A stretch of 64,000 nt of DNA from Bog-473 sp963791455. GTDB taxonomy: Bacteria; Actinomycetota; Acidimicrobiia; Acidimicrobiales; RAAP-2. The notes beneath the pieces are model-generated. The model had not been told where the DNA came from and searched no databases. It saw only the letters and a program-made list of their open reading frames with translations. The position numbers and the translations under genes are program-made. The DNA is taken from the NCBI GenBank assembly GCA_963791455.1, contig CAWBSM010000005.1, forward strand, positions 278,053-342,052, written 5' to 3'. Positions 62,441 through 64,000 of the stretch are shown one piece after another. Within the stretch, counting starts at the first letter, position 1; each line of letters opens with the position of its first letter.

Positions 62441-63840
62441 GGCGGTGAGGCTCCTGCTGCTGCTCCGGCGCGCGTCGCGTCGCGATCGCCAAGTGGAATG
62501 CCACGCAGGTCGGGGCCTTCCGCGCCGATGATCACCACTTCGACGAGGCCGCCGACCGGCAGGTCGAGTGGGAGGTGGACGACGCCGTCGATCTCCGGCG
62601 CCTCGTGCACCGTGCGGCCCCGGCCCGGGGTGTCGACCAATACGGTGCGCGCTTCACCGATGAGCCGGTCCCGCTTGGCACTGGTGATGGCGTCCTGCAC
62701 TTCGGTGCACTCGCGCAGTCGCTCGAGGGCGAGCTCGTTGGGGATCTGGTCCCCGAGGCCGGCGGCGTAGGTGCCCGCCTCGTTAGAGAAGGGGAAGAAG
62801 CCGGCCCAATCGAGCTGCGCCTCGTCGAGGAACTGAAGAAGCAGGTCATGGTCGCGCTCGGTCTCGCCGGGATACCCGAGGATAAACGAGGAGCGGAACG
62901 TGGCCATCGGGTCTGCCGCGCGAATATCCGCGATGCGGCGCAGGAATCGATCACCGTCGCCCCAGCGCCGCATGTTGGTCAACAGTGGGCGCGAGACGTG
63001 CTGGAGTGACAAGTCGAAGTAGGGCACGCCCGTATCGAGGACCGCCTCGATCAGCTCGTCGGTCAGGCCCGAGGGATAGAGGTAGAGGAGACGGGTGCGT
63101 TCGACTTGCGTCGACACGGCCCGAGTCAGACCGGCGATGGGCGAGGGGTCATGAGCCGAACGACTGCGCCGGCCCGGGCCGGTGCGGTCGCGGCCGTAGG
63201 AGGCGAGGTCCTGCGCCACGAGGATGATCTCGCGCAGCGGCGGGGCCGTGTCCGACGTCGCGCGAAGAGTGTCGACCTCGGCCAGGATCTCCTCGGGCGA
63301 GCGGGACCGCTGCTTACCCCGGAAGGACGGTATGGCGCAGAAGCCGCAGATGCGGTCGCAGCCCTCGGCTACCTTCACGTAGGCCCAGGCGGCGCGAGCC
63401 GCGGGGCGCGGCAGCTCGAGGAGGTCGAATCCGACGGGCGGTGCGGGCGTTGCGCCGCCGGACCGGCTGGGGGCTATGGACACGGCGACCGGCGCGGCCA
63501 CCGGCGCCGCGGCCGACGAGGCCGTCAACTCTCGACCGAAACCGGCCACAAGGTCGACTTCAGGTAGGGCATCGCGCAGCTCGTCGCCGTACCGCTCGGC
63601 CATGCAGCCGGTCACGACCAGGCGCGCGCCCGGCCGGCGCCGGTCCGCCAGGTCCAAGACCACGTCGATCGACTCCTGGCGGGCGGCCTCGATGAAGGCG
63701 CACGTGTTGACGACCACGAGGTCGGCTGCGGCGGGCTCCTGGGCGCGGCGGTGACCCTGCGTCTCGAGATGCCCTTCGAGCTTGTCGGAGTCCACTTGGT
63801 TCTTGGGGCACCCCAGGGTCTCCAGCCAGTAGCGGCCCAC
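62437..63840 (-). CDS. rimO: Ribosomal protein uS12 methylthiotransferase
   Basis: 467 residues. The N-terminal UPF0004 domain has Cys in LETLGCPKNQ, VVNTCAFIE and VTGCMAERY for the auxiliary cluster. The radical SAM core has EGCDRICGFCAIP (C-x3-C-x2-C). A TRAM domain ends the protein (GRTVHEAPEIDGVVHLP and on). It adds a methylthio group to an Asp of S12. GTG at 63840 lies ten bases after GAGGAGAG; GTG at 63849 would be too close to it. The frame extends on through the tRNA-Ser but that is not coding. Confidence 0.95.
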   Translation of the reverse strand: MGRYWLETLGCPKNQVDSDKLEGHLETQGHRRAQEPAAADLVVVNTCAFIEAARQESIDVVLDLADRRRPGARLVVTGCMAERYGDELRDALPEVDLVAGFGRELTASSAAAPVAAPVAVSIAPSRSGGATPAPPVGFDLLELPRPAARAAWAYVKVAEGCDRICGFCAIPSFRGKQRSRSPEEILAEVDTLRATSDTAPPLREIILVAQDLASYGRDRTGPGRRSRSAHDPSPIAGLTRAVSTQVERTRLLYLYPSGLTDELIEAVLDTGVPYFDLSLQHVSRPLLTNMRRWGDGDRFLRRIADIRAADPMATFRSSFILGYPGETERDHDLLLQFLDEAQLDWAGFFPFSNEAGTYAAGLGDQIPNELALERLRECTEVQDAITSAKRDRLIGEARTVLVDTPGRGRTVHEAPEIDGVVHLPLDLPVGGLVEVVIIGAEGPDLRGIPLGDRDATRAGAAAGASPP

Positions 63841-63950
63841 GTGGCCCACTCTCCTCGTACCAGGCCGGTTCCCGCCGGAGTGACGGAGCACGGCTGACCC
63901 GCCTGGGCGGGCCGCTTCTTCGGTCGTGCGGCACGATGCCGACTCCCAAG

Positions 63951-64000
63951 CGGAGAGGGAGGGATTTGAACCCTCGGACCCAGTTACCCAGGTCAACTCA
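63951..64000 (-). tRNA. tRNA-Ser, 3' part cut by the window edge
   Basis: The minus strand reads a variable arm (GACC paired with GGTC), a perfect T arm GAGGG-TTCAAAT-CCCTC, then acceptor strand CCTCTCC and discriminator G. The long variable arm and G discriminator fit tRNA-Ser. The anticodon and 5' half are beyond the window. CCA is not encoded. Confidence 0.85.

Noticed and set aside
63841..63996. Coding extension of rimO across the tRNA-Ser
   Set aside because: The region folds as the 3' half of a tRNA. RimO's conserved LETLGCPKNQ begins four codons after the chosen start.

Overview
The window is high-GC bacterial chromosome with many GTG starts and tightly overlapping genes. An actinobacterium is indicated by four observations: three F420-type luciferase-like oxidoreductases, a CGAAC-N4-GTTCG LexA box before recA, tRNAs without an encoded CCA, and the rimO-pgsA-cinA block. 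Thr-rich linkers on exported proteins and the overall gene mix resemble uncultured Acidimicrobiia. That class assignment is my inference, not something shown by the sequence.

Layout. (1) 1-8958 looks like the end of an integrated element. A tyrosine recombinase (7647-8825) abuts the 3' end of a tRNA-Lys (8959-9031). Its visible cargo is an FtsH-like membrane protease, a small membrane protein, a secreted protein, a VOC protein, an alpha/beta hydrolase, an unknown protein and two tandem NTF2-like proteins. The far boundary lies outside the window. (2) 9064-11001 holds a frameshifted F420 oxidoreductase and a Thr-rich membrane-anchored protein. (3) 11025-25106 is the most unusual region. Two paralogous FtsX-type permeases sit at its ends. 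Between them are a NarL-type regulator, a lone receiver, a GAF histidine kinase, a frameshifted LolD/MacB-type ATPase, a receiver-HTH-class III cyclase fusion, a cyclic-nucleotide-binding protein, a metallo-beta-lactamase-fold hydrolase and an FAD oxidoreductase. This could be a cyclic-nucleotide writer, reader and possible eraser wired to a two-component system and an export machine.

(4) 25220-37853 is mostly metabolic and secreted functions. It holds a Y-X4-D repeat protein, a four-gene minus-strand operon (dienelactone hydrolase, DUF6295, APH-type phosphotransferase, F420 oxidoreductase), an NHL protein plus a Tat-exported alpha-L-rhamnosidase, a secreted peptidase-like hydrolase, and an enoyl-CoA hydratase/F420 oxidoreductase/amidohydrolase operon. 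(5) 37890-44632 carries hemolysin III-like, serB and acyltransferase genes overlapping end to end, then secreted proteins (DMFase-like, GH43-like, DUF3048). (6) 44658-54681 has a methyltransferase, recA with its LexA box, two paralogous secreted proteins (one frameshifted), a macro-domain protein, a DUF2127-like membrane protein, an orphan solute-binding protein, a complete IS1380-type element with 4-bp target duplication, and an alpha/beta hydrolase.

(7) 54713-60481 is a four-gene overlapping operon: OmpR regulator, histidine kinase, GT2-GtrA fusion, and a GT39-type transferase with a Gly-rich tail. (8) 60568-64000 is the conserved cinA, pgsA, rimO block followed by the 3' half of a tRNA-Ser cut by the window edge.

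Four genes carry apparent single-step frameshifts (near 9585, 17211, 47368 and 51974). Either the assembly contains indel errors or several accessory genes are decaying. No CRISPR array, rRNA, phage structural gene or restriction system was seen.
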